The notes beneath the pieces were generated by a model. The model searched no databases and was not told the origin of the DNA. It saw only the letters and a program-made list of their open reading frames with translations. From contig CANMUP010000002.1 in assembly GCA_947501105.1 (NCBI GenBank), positions 372,001-436,000 on the forward strand: a stretch of 64,000 bases of DNA, written 5' to 3'. The first letter of the stretch is position 1. Every line of letters begins with the position of its first letter. Below, one piece after another: positions 35,862-44,759 of this stretch. This DNA comes from an uncultured Flaviramulus sp. (GTDB lineage Bacteria > Bacteroidota > Bacteroidia > Flavobacteriales > Flavobacteriaceae). The position numbers were made by a program, and so were the translations under genes.

Positions 35862-36601
35862 TGAAAAATTTAACACAAGAAGAATTAGCTACGTACGAGT
35901 GGCAATTGGATGTGCCAGAACATGGTGAAGCAGGTCAAGAACGTTTAAAGAATAGCACTGTTTTAGTATCCCGCTGTGGCGGATTAGGAAGTGTTGTAGC
36001 TTATGAATTGGCAGCAGCAGGCGTAGGGACACTTATTTTAGCTCATGCTGGAAATGTAAAGCATAGCGATTTAAACAGACAACTTTTAATGACACACGAT
36101 TGGTTGGGTAAACCTCGAGTGGAGTCTGCAGAACGACGTTTAAAAGAATTAAATCCGAGATTAAATATTATTTCTGTTCCAGAAAATATCAATGAAACTA
36201 ATGCAGAACGATTGGTAGGAATGGCAGATGTTATTGTGGATGCTGCTCCATTGTTTGAAGAACGTTTTTTAATGAATAGAGAAGCTGTAAAGCAAAACAA
36301 ACCATTGGTAGATTGTGCTATGTATGAATTAGAAGCGCAAATAACAACCATCGTTCCTGGTGAAACAGCGTGTTTGTCTTGTTTGTACCCAGAACATCCA
36401 GTAGCTTGGAAACGTAGATTTCCAGTATTTGGTGCAGTTTCTGGTACTGTTGCATGCTTAGGAGCTATGGAGGCTATTAAGTTGATTTCTGGTTTTGGGG
36501 AATCTTTAAAAAATAGATTGTTGACTATGGATATGCGGACTATGGATGTAAATATCATTAATATTAAACAACGCAAAGAATGTGTTGTTTGTGGTAATTA
36601 A
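35861..36601 (+). CDS. MoeB/ThiF/HesA-like E1 protein with altered active site
   Basis: A 246-residue protein with the MoeB fold and no rhodanese tail. Kept: CGGLGS near residues 39-44, Arg73 in SDLNRQ, and zinc pairs CLSC and CVVC. By eye alignment with E. coli MoeB (numbering coincides) several adenylation residues differ: Arg14 is Trp14 (YEWQ), Asp62 is His62 (LAHAGN for LLDFDT), Lys86 is Arg86 (GKPRVES), and the essential Asp130 is Pro130 (VDAAPLFEER for LDCTDN). It overlaps the MoaD-like gene by one base. It may activate its partner in another way, or act as a binding platform. Confidence 0.85.
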   Translation: MKNLTQEELATYEWQLDVPEHGEAGQERLKNSTVLVSRCGGLGSVVAYELAAAGVGTLILAHAGNVKHSDLNRQLLMTHDWLGKPRVESAERRLKELNPRLNIISVPENINETNAERLVGMADVIVDAAPLFEERFLMNREAVKQNKPLVDCAMYELEAQITTIVPGETACLSCLYPEHPVAWKRRFPVFGAVSGTVACLGAMEAIKLISGFGESLKNRLLTMDMRTMDVNIINIKQRKECVVCGN

Positions 36602-36614
36602 TTGAAAAATGTAG

Positions 36615-37748
36615 ATGTTAATCTTAAAAGAAATAAAACACAGAAAGTTCAATTTTATAATGGGACTTGTTGGTATGATTGCCATTGTGTCTTTGGTGGT
36701 GGCGTTTTATACCATGACACGTGCTACTCAAAAAGAAACCATCCGCTTAACGCGTGATATGGGTTTTAACGTGCGCATAATTCCTGGTGAAACAGACATC
36801 AATCAATTTTGGGCAGATGGCTATTCAAATCTGAGTATGTCTCAAGAGGTGGTTGATAAATTAGTCGATCAAAAATCGGTTAATTATGCACATTTAACAG
36901 CAAGTTTACATAAGCGTGTTCTGTTTAGAGGAAAAGATGTTGTGTTATCGGGGATATCAAGTGAAGAACGAGAGCCTTCAGGAGCAAAAAAATCAAAGAT
37001 GATTTTCGCAATCGAAAAAGATAAAGTCTATTTGGGATATTCAATAGCCAATCAATTTAATATAAAAGAAGGAGATGTTATTAAAGTTTTAGAACAAGAT
37101 TTTGAAGTTTCTAAAACCTTAGCGGAATCTGGAAGCGATGAAGATATTCGTATTTATTTCAATTTAAAAAGCCTTCAGGAATTGATTAATATGGAAGGTC
37201 AGATTAATGAAGTGATGGCAATTAACTGTATGTGTTCTACAAAAAACGGAGATCCGTTAGGAGAACTTCGAACAGAATTACAGAAAATTGCACCTGAAGC
37301 TGAAGTTTTAATGAAGAACAGTGTTGCAGACGCAAGAGAGAAGCAACGTAAAATGACCGATAAGTATTTTGCCTTTTTATTTCCTATAATATTAATTATT
37401 TGTGCATTATGGTTGGGTTCAGTAACCATGACAAATGTAAAAGAGCGCACTTCTGAAATAGGAGTGATGAGAGCGATTGGATTTACCAGCTGGAAAATTA
37501 GCAAGCAGTTCTTTTTAAGAGCTTTATTGATAGGCCTTTTTGGGGCTATTATAGGTTTTGCTATCGGTACAATAGTATCCTACCAAATAGGACCAAGTAT
37601 TTTTAGTGTAGCTAAAACATATATAAAACCAAATTATATAATGCTGTTACTTGCTGTTGTAATTGGGCCTTTATTTGCTGCATTATCATCGTTATTACCT
37701 GTGTTGTGGGCAGTAAATAGAGATTCAGCTGAATTGCTTAAAGAATAG
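36615..37748 (+). CDS. FtsX/MacB-type ABC permease
   Basis: A 377-residue permease with one N-terminal helix (about 15-35), a periplasmic domain of about 220 residues, and three C-terminal helices (about 250-375) in the FtsX layout (VKERTSEIGVMRAIGFTSWK is the coupling helix). These proteins work as dimers with a LolD/MacB-type ATPase, driving lipoprotein release or periplasmic mechanics rather than transport through the membrane. The ATPase is the next gene, 3 bases away. A Cys pair (NCMC) lies in the periplasmic domain. Confidence 0.88.
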   Translation: MLILKEIKHRKFNFIMGLVGMIAIVSLVVAFYTMTRATQKETIRLTRDMGFNVRIIPGETDINQFWADGYSNLSMSQEVVDKLVDQKSVNYAHLTASLHKRVLFRGKDVVLSGISSEEREPSGAKKSKMIFAIEKDKVYLGYSIANQFNIKEGDVIKVLEQDFEVSKTLAESGSDEDIRIYFNLKSLQELINMEGQINEVMAINCMCSTKNGDPLGELRTELQKIAPEAEVLMKNSVADAREKQRKMTDKYFAFLFPIILIICALWLGSVTMTNVKERTSEIGVMRAIGFTSWKISKQFFLRALLIGLFGAIIGFAIGTIVSYQIGPSIFSVAKTYIKPNYIMLLLAVVIGPLFAALSSLLPVLWAVNRDSAELLKE

Positions 37749-37751
37749 AAG

Positions 37752-38408
37752 ATGTTAGAAATTAAAAGCATAGCTAAAACATTCAAATCTGGTAAAAACG
37801 ATGTCGTTGCTTTAAATGATATTCATTTAAGGGTTGAGAAGTCAGAATTTGTTTTAATAAAAGGGGAAAGTGGTAGTGGAAAATCTACGTTACTATTCAT
37901 AATGGGAGGAATGTTAAATCCAACTTTTGGTAACGTTGTAGTAAATGGAAAAGATTTGTTTTCACTTTCAGAAAAGAATAGAGGGAAATATAGAGCCAAC
38001 GAAATTGGGTTTGTCTTTCAATCGTATCATTTATTGCCGTACTTAAATGTGTACGAAAACATTATGCTACCTAATGAATTAGCAGAAACTAAAATTGATA
38101 AGGAAGCTGTTTTTAAAATTGTTGAAGAATTAGGAATTAAGGATAGATTGTATCATAAACCATCACAATTAAGTGCAGGCGAAAAGCAACGAGTTGCATT
38201 GGCAAGAGCGTTGATTATTAACCCGTCGTTAATTTTAGCCGATGAACCTACGGGGAATTTAGACGAAAGAAATACACTTGAAGTAATGAAATACCTAAAA
38301 ATATTTCAAGAAAAAGGAGGCACGGTTATTATGGCTACTCACGGAAATTTAGCAGATAGTTATGCTACCAGAACTATTAGATTGCATAAAGGAGAATTAA
38401 TAAAATAG
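37752..38408 (+). CDS. LolD/MacB-type ABC ATPase
   Basis: A 218-residue ATPase with Walker A (GESGSGKST), Q-loop (FVFQSYHLLPYLNV), signature (LSAGEKQRVALARALI), Walker B (LILADEPTGNLDE) and H-loop (MATHGN). The PTGNLD form is typical of the LolD/MacB/FtsE group, and it pairs with the FtsX-type permease just upstream. Ends 4 bases before the giant lipoprotein gene, which might be its client (inference). Confidence 0.92.
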   Translation: MLEIKSIAKTFKSGKNDVVALNDIHLRVEKSEFVLIKGESGSGKSTLLFIMGGMLNPTFGNVVVNGKDLFSLSEKNRGKYRANEIGFVFQSYHLLPYLNVYENIMLPNELAETKIDKEAVFKIVEELGIKDRLYHKPSQLSAGEKQRVALARALIINPSLILADEPTGNLDERNTLEVMKYLKIFQEKGGTVIMATHGNLADSYATRTIRLHKGELIK

Positions 38409-38412
38409 TACA

Positions 38413-41400
38413 ATGTATAATAGCATCAAGATGAACAGGTCACTAGTAAATCAAATTTTTAAGATCGCATTTTTAGCAATAGTGCTATTAATGTATAGTT
38501 GTGATGAAGCCGAAAAACGAAACACACCAGAAGAAATTTCTCAAGATTGGCAACAATTTAAGAATGATAATTTCAGAAGCGGAAATGCTTCCATAGAATT
38601 GGATTTAGCAACTTTGGGTGAAGATTGGCAGTATAATGCACCACAAATGCCTGTACCTGCTTGGTATGGTCCAGCAAAAGAAGACACGTACGCACGTAGT
38701 GGCCCATTACCGTCAATGCGTGATTACGATTTATCATACTACCCAATCATTGCGGGGACAAAATTGTATTATGGTTCAACTTCAGATAATGCTATTCATT
38801 GTTTAGATACCAAAACAGGAAAAGAAGAATGGACCTATACAACTGGAGGTCCAATTAGAGTAGCTCCCGTTTTTTATGAAGGAAGATTGTATTTTGGATC
38901 GGATGACGGATTTGCTTATTGTATAAAAGCATCCAACGGAAAATTAGTTTGGAGATATTCACCAGTTAAAAGTCAACCAAAAAAATTAATGACTAATAAT
39001 GCATTGATTTCGTTTTGGCCAATACGTACAGGGATTTTAATTGAAGATAATATCGCATATTTTGGAGCATCTCTATTACCTTGGAAAGATTCTTATTTCT
39101 GTGCCATAGATATTAAATCAGGAAAACCAAAAGGCAAAGGAACATACATTAAAAAATACGACCACACTAATCTTCAAGGTGATGAAACCTTAACATTTGA
39201 AGGTGCCATGGCATCAACAGGTACTAAGATTATTCAACCTAGAGGACGTATTTCTCCAATTTTCATCAATAAAAAAGATGGGACAATTAAGGGGCAAATT
39301 GCTGGAACAGGTGGTTGTTTTGTATTAATTACACCAGAGAAAAATGTAGTGCACCCTAATAATACGAGAGCAAAAGGCATTTCAGAAACTATAGGTGATT
39401 TTGCAGAAGCAAAAGCGGCTAAAGAAAATAAAAATGCCGAATATATGTCTTTCAAAGGAGGAAAAGAGATGGTAGTTGCCGGAGATTTTAGTTATATTCT
39501 CACCGATAATGCCATTTCAGCTTACAATAGAAAAACAAAAGAAATCATTTGGCTAAAGCGTCATTATAATGGTCATCGTATTATTGTTTCTGGCGATGTT
39601 TTATATATAGGAGCTACCGATGCAGTATACGCAATAAGTACTAAAAATGGTTATCCACTTTGGAAAGCTTCTGTAAAAGGAGCGGTTTATGCCTTAGCTG
39701 TTGGAGATAATGCCTTATTTGCATCAACAGGCGAAGGACATATTTATTGTTTTAGAAGCGGTAAAGAAAGCATCAATACATTATTGGTAGAAAACAAAGA
39801 TAAATTACCAGAAATTGAAAAAGGGGAAAGACAATTTAAAGTAGATGAGGTTGCTAATTTAGAGTTTGCTGCTGGACCTTTTGTTAAAACTGTTGGAACA
39901 AATAGTGTTGAAATTCATTTTATAACTGATGAAGCTATGGCTTGCGAAGTAAGCTGGGGAGATACAACTGGTCGCGAAATTACCAAAGAAAATACACCAA
40001 CTAAAGATCATAAAATTATAATTAATAATGTTCGAAAAGATTTTATTTATCGATATCAAATTATAACTGGAGATAAGAAAACACCAATTTTTGAGTTCGA
40101 TAATTTCTTCAATTTTGAAGCTGAAACTGTAAATAATTCTGATGCATCAGAAAAAAGCATACTTGTATCTAGAATTGAAACTTTATACACTAAAGGAAAA
40201 GGAATTGCTATTGTTTTAGGTTTAGAAAATGAAAAGCAAGCCTTAGAAATCGCCTCTATAAAAGGTGTGAAAGTAATGTTATTTGGTGATTCAGAATCTA
40301 AAGTTCAAGAGTTAAGAGAAAAAATACAAAAAGATGGTATTTATGGTGGTCAAATTTCTGTGCATTACGCAGACAGTCTAGAAGAATTACCCGTTACCAG
40401 TGATATTGCTAATGTTATAATAGTAAATGATCCATCCAATAGTTCGGCAGATGAGGTTATCCGATTGATTAAACCTGAAGGTGTTGCCATTTTAAATAAT
40501 GATGGCGATTATGAAAACTGGTTAAATGCTTCATCAAGTACATGGCAAGTAAATCAGACTAATCAAGATGGATTTAATTTATTGATTAAAGCGCCTTATG
40601 AAACGGCTGGAAAATGGACACATCAATACGGATTAGCAGATAACACTGCTTTCGGAGGTGAAAGTTTATGGGGTTCTACAGATACTGATGATTTTGAAAT
40701 ACAATGGATGGGTCGCCCAGGACCACGTTTTCAAACCGATAGAAGTGGACGTAAACCATCACCATTAGCAGTGGATGGAAAAATGTTTGTACAAGGTAGA
40801 GAGCGTGTTATTGCGGTTGATGCTTATAATGGACAAGTACTTTGGTCTAAAGAAATTCCGAAATTAAGTAGAATGAATTTAGTACGCGACTGTAGTAATT
40901 GGGCAGCAGATGACGATTTTATTTATATAGCACACAAACGTAATTTGTTAAAAATTAATAACGAAAATGGTGATATAACCAATATTATTCCTGTTGAAAA
41001 TAAAAATAGCGATTGGGGGTATATCAGTATAGAAGACGATTTAATTATTGGCTCGTCTGTACCCAAAGGAAGCGGCTATACTAATTATCATGGTGGTGAA
41101 GGATGGTACGATGGTCAATCAGGGCCATTAACAGATAAAGTGGTTAGTATAAGTTTATTTGCAAAAGAAAAAGCTGAAGGAAAGACTATTTGGGAGTATA
41201 AAAAACCTTCAACATACATTATAAACCCAACTATTACCATTAGCAAAAACCAAATTAGTTTTGTAGAGTCTAGAAACAGAAGCTTTAAATTATCAGTAGA
41301 TAAAAGAGCTGACCCAAGTATTTTTAAAGACTTATATATGGTAGCTCTAGATCCGAAAACAGGCGAAGTTAATTGGGAGAAAAAACTAGACCATGTTCCA

Positions 41401-42831
41401 GGGGTTACAACCTATTTTATGGCAGCAAGTGAAGATAGAAACGTCATTTTAGCATCTAATGCAGGTATGTATTATATCTATAATTATGATGCCAAAACTG
41501 GTGATTTAGTATGGGAAAAACAACAAAAATGGTTTTCAGGTGATCACGGAGGCCACCTTTCTAAACCAGCCATCGTAAATAATCGTTTAATAATTAAACC
41601 TGCTATGTATAAATTAGATACAGGCGAATTATTAGAAGAGCAAGTCCCAAAAGCGGGCCACGGTTGTGCATCATATGCCTTGTCTGAACAATCAGCATTT
41701 TATAGAGGAGGTAGTGTAACACAATTTAATTTTGATACTAATAAGTTTTCGCAATGGGAGCGTTTACGTCCAGATTGTTGGATTAGTACAATTCCTGCAC
41801 AAGGCTTGGTGTTATCCCCAGAAGCCGGAGGCGGTTGTAGTTGTGGTAATTGGTTAGAAACATCGATGGTGTTTGCTCCAAAATCTAGAGCGCCAATTTC
41901 TTTTATTTATGAATCTCAAAAATTTGTTGATAACCTATCTATTGAAATTAAATCTAAAGATATAAACAACCAAAACATTTATTATACACTTGATGGAAGT
42001 GAGCCTACCAAATCATCAAAACAATATTCTGCGCCTATTAATATTACAGATAATACAGAGTTAAAAGCTATTATTTATGTAAAAAAGAATAAAGAAGAAG
42101 TAGCTTATGTAAGAACAAAAACTTTTTCAAGAGCGCATCCAGAACCTAAAATAGTAGAACTTCCTCAATTGATTGATGGGAATTGGCAGTTTACAATTCA
42201 ACTTGCTGGAGCGTCTGGAGAAATTCATTATACAATAGACGGAACTACACCAACTATCAAATCACCAAAATTTGAAAATCCAGTAAATTTTTCTGAAAAA
42301 GTATTGGTGAAAGCAAAAACTTTTTGGAAACTAGATAGTGGTATTGTAGAAAGTAAAGAGACTAGTTTTGAAGTTTTAACGCCCAAATTAATTGCGAATG
42401 TTGAGGCTGATGCACAAAAAGGTATTTCAAGAAGTTTTTATAGAGGTGATGAAAAATCAAATGAACTTGTGCAGTTAGATAAAGTAACACCTGTAAAAAC
42501 TGAAATTGTGAACACCATAAATTGTAAACCTTATAATGAAGAAAAAATGTTTGCTCTTCGTTTTAAAGGGTATGTTAATATTCCTATTGATGGGGTTTAT
42601 ACTATTAGTAGTGTGTCTAGTAAAAGTTTCGATTTTGTATCGATTCACGGTAAAATAGAAATAAAGTCTAGAGGTCGAAATGAAAAGAGTAAACAATTCG
42701 CATTAAAAAGAGGATTGCATCCCATTATGATAGACCACTATGTAGCGGTTGGACCGTCGGATTACGATTTACAAATTGAAGGCCCAAAAATGGAAAAACA
42801 ATCTATAGCTACTAGTTTATTATCACATTAA
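38413..42831 (+). CDS. giant PQQ-like double-propeller lipoprotein
   Basis: A 1472-residue lipoprotein (lipobox LLMYSCDE). Domains read from sequence: PQQ/BamB-like beta-propeller 1 (about 110-460, blades such as HCLDTKTGKEEWTYTTGG); a fibronectin-like part (about 480-565); a Rossmann-like alpha/beta segment (about 580-710, VKVMLFGDSESKVQELREK, DVIRLIKPEGVAIL-type); propeller 2 (about 760-1145, VIAVDAYNGQVLWSKEI); a Cys-rich loop (GHGCASY, CSCGNW near 1139); one or two CHB_HEX_C domains (about 1160-1320, YYTLDGSEPTKSSKQY, HYTIDGTTPT); and a PA14-like end (about 1365-1465). Possibly a redox or binding scaffold. The exact role is unknown, and quinone binding is not shown. Confidence 0.8.
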   Translation: MYNSIKMNRSLVNQIFKIAFLAIVLLMYSCDEAEKRNTPEEISQDWQQFKNDNFRSGNASIELDLATLGEDWQYNAPQMPVPAWYGPAKEDTYARSGPLPSMRDYDLSYYPIIAGTKLYYGSTSDNAIHCLDTKTGKEEWTYTTGGPIRVAPVFYEGRLYFGSDDGFAYCIKASNGKLVWRYSPVKSQPKKLMTNNALISFWPIRTGILIEDNIAYFGASLLPWKDSYFCAIDIKSGKPKGKGTYIKKYDHTNLQGDETLTFEGAMASTGTKIIQPRGRISPIFINKKDGTIKGQIAGTGGCFVLITPEKNVVHPNNTRAKGISETIGDFAEAKAAKENKNAEYMSFKGGKEMVVAGDFSYILTDNAISAYNRKTKEIIWLKRHYNGHRIIVSGDVLYIGATDAVYAISTKNGYPLWKASVKGAVYALAVGDNALFASTGEGHIYCFRSGKESINTLLVENKDKLPEIEKGERQFKVDEVANLEFAAGPFVKTVGTNSVEIHFITDEAMACEVSWGDTTGREITKENTPTKDHKIIINNVRKDFIYRYQIITGDKKTPIFEFDNFFNFEAETVNNSDASEKSILVSRIETLYTKGKGIAIVLGLENEKQALEIASIKGVKVMLFGDSESKVQELREKIQKDGIYGGQISVHYADSLEELPVTSDIANVIIVNDPSNSSADEVIRLIKPEGVAILNNDGDYENWLNASSSTWQVNQTNQDGFNLLIKAPYETAGKWTHQYGLADNTAFGGESLWGSTDTDDFEIQWMGRPGPRFQTDRSGRKPSPLAVDGKMFVQGRERVIAVDAYNGQVLWSKEIPKLSRMNLVRDCSNWAADDDFIYIAHKRNLLKINNENGDITNIIPVENKNSDWGYISIEDDLIIGSSVPKGSGYTNYHGGEGWYDGQSGPLTDKVVSISLFAKEKAEGKTIWEYKKPSTYIINPTITISKNQISFVESRNRSFKLSVDKRADPSIFKDLYMVALDPKTGEVNWEKKLDHVPGVTTYFMAASEDRNVILASNAGMYYIYNYDAKTGDLVWEKQQKWFSGDHGGHLSKPAIVNNRLIIKPAMYKLDTGELLEEQVPKAGHGCASYALSEQSAFYRGGSVTQFNFDTNKFSQWERLRPDCWISTIPAQGLVLSPEAGGGCSCGNWLETSMVFAPKSRAPISFIYESQKFVDNLSIEIKSKDINNQNIYYTLDGSEPTKSSKQYSAPINITDNTELKAIIYVKKNKEEVAYVRTKTFSRAHPEPKIVELPQLIDGNWQFTIQLAGASGEIHYTIDGTTPTIKSPKFENPVNFSEKVLVKAKTFWKLDSGIVESKETSFEVLTPKLIANVEADAQKGISRSFYRGDEKSNELVQLDKVTPVKTEIVNTINCKPYNEEKMFALRFKGYVNIPIDGVYTISSVSSKSFDFVSIHGKIEIKSRGRNEKSKQFALKRGLHPIMIDHYVAVGPSDYDLQIEGPKMEKQSIATSLLSH

Positions 42832-42840
42832 AAATTAGAA

Positions 42841-43935
42841 ATGCAGAAATTAAAAATCATATTAAGTTTATTTTTTACGATGTATATAACATCAGTAAGT
42901 GCTTGTAGATATACCATTAGAGAAATAGGTTTTTCTACACTTTCTAAAGTAACCTATGTGATTTATCGGGTGGATGAAAATTCATCTTTTTTCCCAAAAC
43001 AACAAGCGTTGAGTTTTTCAGAATCTAACGTAAAACCCTTCGGGCTTAATTTTTCAACTAACAAGACTAACGAAGTTGTCAAGTTTGTAAATAGTCAAAA
43101 GCTATCATTTCCAGCTTATGTTTTAGTTGATCAAGATGGAAGAATGTTGGTTGTTTCAGATAAAGTTAATGTAAATTCAGGTATACTGTCGTCACCAATT
43201 CAAAAACAATTATTAGCAAATTTACCTTTAAACTACGCATCTGTTATTTTAATTGAAGGTATCAATGCAACAAGTAACGATATAGCAAAACAAAGCATAT
43301 TAGGAGCCTGTTCTCGTATTAATAACATTATGCCAAATATGCCAAAACAGGTAGATGTTGGTCCAGATATGGTAACTATTTCTAACAATCAGTTTGAGCA
43401 AGAAAAGGTGTTGCTTTGGAGTTTAGGGGTTGAGGCCATTCCAAAAGAACCAATTGCCTTCATTCTCTATGGAAAAGGACGTATGATGGGTGAGAAAATT
43501 AATTTTCAAGATATAGAAAAGAATAATGTGTATAAATTGCTTTCTATTATTGGAGCCGATTGCGAATGTGGTTTAGATAGAAAATGGATGCTCGGATATC
43601 AAATACCTTTGGATTGGCCTAAAAAAACACGTCAAGACTTGAGTGACCGTTTAGGTTTTGATGTCGATAACCCGATGGTGTTAACCGAAATGAGTCGTAT
43701 TCTAGCAATTGAAAACAGAGTTCCAAAAGATCCTGATGGTATTTCTTTTGAGCCTGTAGTAATCGATTTAGAAGATGAATTTGATGATATTCCAGAAGTA
43801 GATCATTCAGTAAATGTGAAAGAAGAAGATGAGGAGGAAGAAGCATCAGACAGCAATAGTAATGTTATATTGTATTCTCTTTTGTTTTTTTTGTTGATAA
43901 TAAGTGTTGGAACTTATTTTGTAATAAAAAAGTAA
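42841..43935 (+). CDS. exported protein with C-terminal membrane anchor, unknown function
   Basis: A 364-residue protein of no family I can name. A signal peptide (cleavage near SVSA) leaves Cys22 as the likely first mature residue (CRYTIREIGF). The middle has a Cys pair (GADCECGLDRKW, near residue 242). A very acidic stretch (KEEDEEEEASDSNSN) precedes one C-terminal helix (about 343-361) and ends KK, so the body is outside the cytoplasm. A Rossmann- or thioredoxin-like fold is possible from LSFPAYVLVDQDGRMLVVSD. It lies 9 bases after the giant lipoprotein and closes the operon. Confidence 0.65.
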   Translation: MQKLKIILSLFFTMYITSVSACRYTIREIGFSTLSKVTYVIYRVDENSSFFPKQQALSFSESNVKPFGLNFSTNKTNEVVKFVNSQKLSFPAYVLVDQDGRMLVVSDKVNVNSGILSSPIQKQLLANLPLNYASVILIEGINATSNDIAKQSILGACSRINNIMPNMPKQVDVGPDMVTISNNQFEQEKVLLWSLGVEAIPKEPIAFILYGKGRMMGEKINFQDIEKNNVYKLLSIIGADCECGLDRKWMLGYQIPLDWPKKTRQDLSDRLGFDVDNPMVLTEMSRILAIENRVPKDPDGISFEPVVIDLEDEFDDIPEVDHSVNVKEEDEEEEASDSNSNVILYSLLFFLLIISVGTYFVIKK

Positions 43936-44088
43936 TCTCTTTAAAAAATGAAATCTTAATTCTAAAATTATTTACCTAAAGGATTTTGGAAAGATAGAAT
44001 TTAGATAAAACAATGAATCATAAAAGAATGATAAAGAGAATTGAGAGCTGATCTTGAAGCATCAAATTAACAACAATCTTATTAGTTA

Positions 44089-44640
44089 ATGGACGAACTA
44101 GTCGACATATTGGATATTAATGGAAACCTCACAGGTAAGACATGTTTAAAATCTGAGGCACATGAAAATGGACTTTGGCATGCTTGTATTCATGTGTGGT
44201 TATTTACAGAGCCTGGAGAGGTTTTAATTCAAAAAAGAGCATACAATAAAGATACCTTTCCTTATAGGTGGGATGTATCTGTAGCTGGACATATTAGCGC
44301 AAGTGAATCTCCAATAATAGCAGCTAAAAGAGAAACATTTGAAGAAATTGGGTTAAAAATTAAAACCGACGCTTTTATAGCCATTGGAAATTATAAAACC
44401 AACCATAAACATCACGAAAACCTTATAGATAAAGAATTTCATTATTTGTATATAAGTAAACTTGCCATTCCAATAGAAAAACTAAAATTGCAAGTAGAAG
44501 AAGTTGCAGAACTTAAACTCATTTCTATAGAACAATTGAAAAAAGAAGTGAGTGATGAAAATACTGAACAAAATTATGTTCCCTATTCATTAAATTATTT
44601 TGATATGGTTTTTAATGCCATTGGTAAAGAATTTCAATAA
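44089..44640 (+). CDS. Nudix hydrolase
   Basis: A 183-residue Nudix protein. The Nudix box is intact (GHISASE at its start, then RETFEEIGL). The N-terminal part (DELVDILDINGNLTGKTCLKSEAH, HACIHVWLF) resembles the IPP-isomerase/YfcD-like branch, which often acts on nucleoside diphosphate compounds. The exact substrate is unknown. It is separated from the PQQ-protein operon by 153 bases with no gene, so it may be independent. Confidence 0.9.
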   Translation: MDELVDILDINGNLTGKTCLKSEAHENGLWHACIHVWLFTEPGEVLIQKRAYNKDTFPYRWDVSVAGHISASESPIIAAKRETFEEIGLKIKTDAFIAIGNYKTNHKHHENLIDKEFHYLYISKLAIPIEKLKLQVEEVAELKLISIEQLKKEVSDENTEQNYVPYSLNYFDMVFNAIGKEFQ

Positions 44641-44759
44641 GGCTGTCATATTGATAATGTGTTTAGAAAACTTAATACAGCCATCAGAATTTTATCAAAT
44701 CAAAAACCTAGCCTAGATCTTATATGTATTTATTGTTTTTTCTGTTGAATGCTTATTAA

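Noticed and set aside
36043..36576. 177-codon ORF opposite the E1-like gene
   Set aside because: Antisense shadow; the plus strand has clear MoeB motifs.
44641..44690. GGCTGT and ACAGCC inverted pair as a terminator between Nudix and PLP genes
   Set aside because: The arms are only 6 bases with a loop of about 36 and there is no T-tract.
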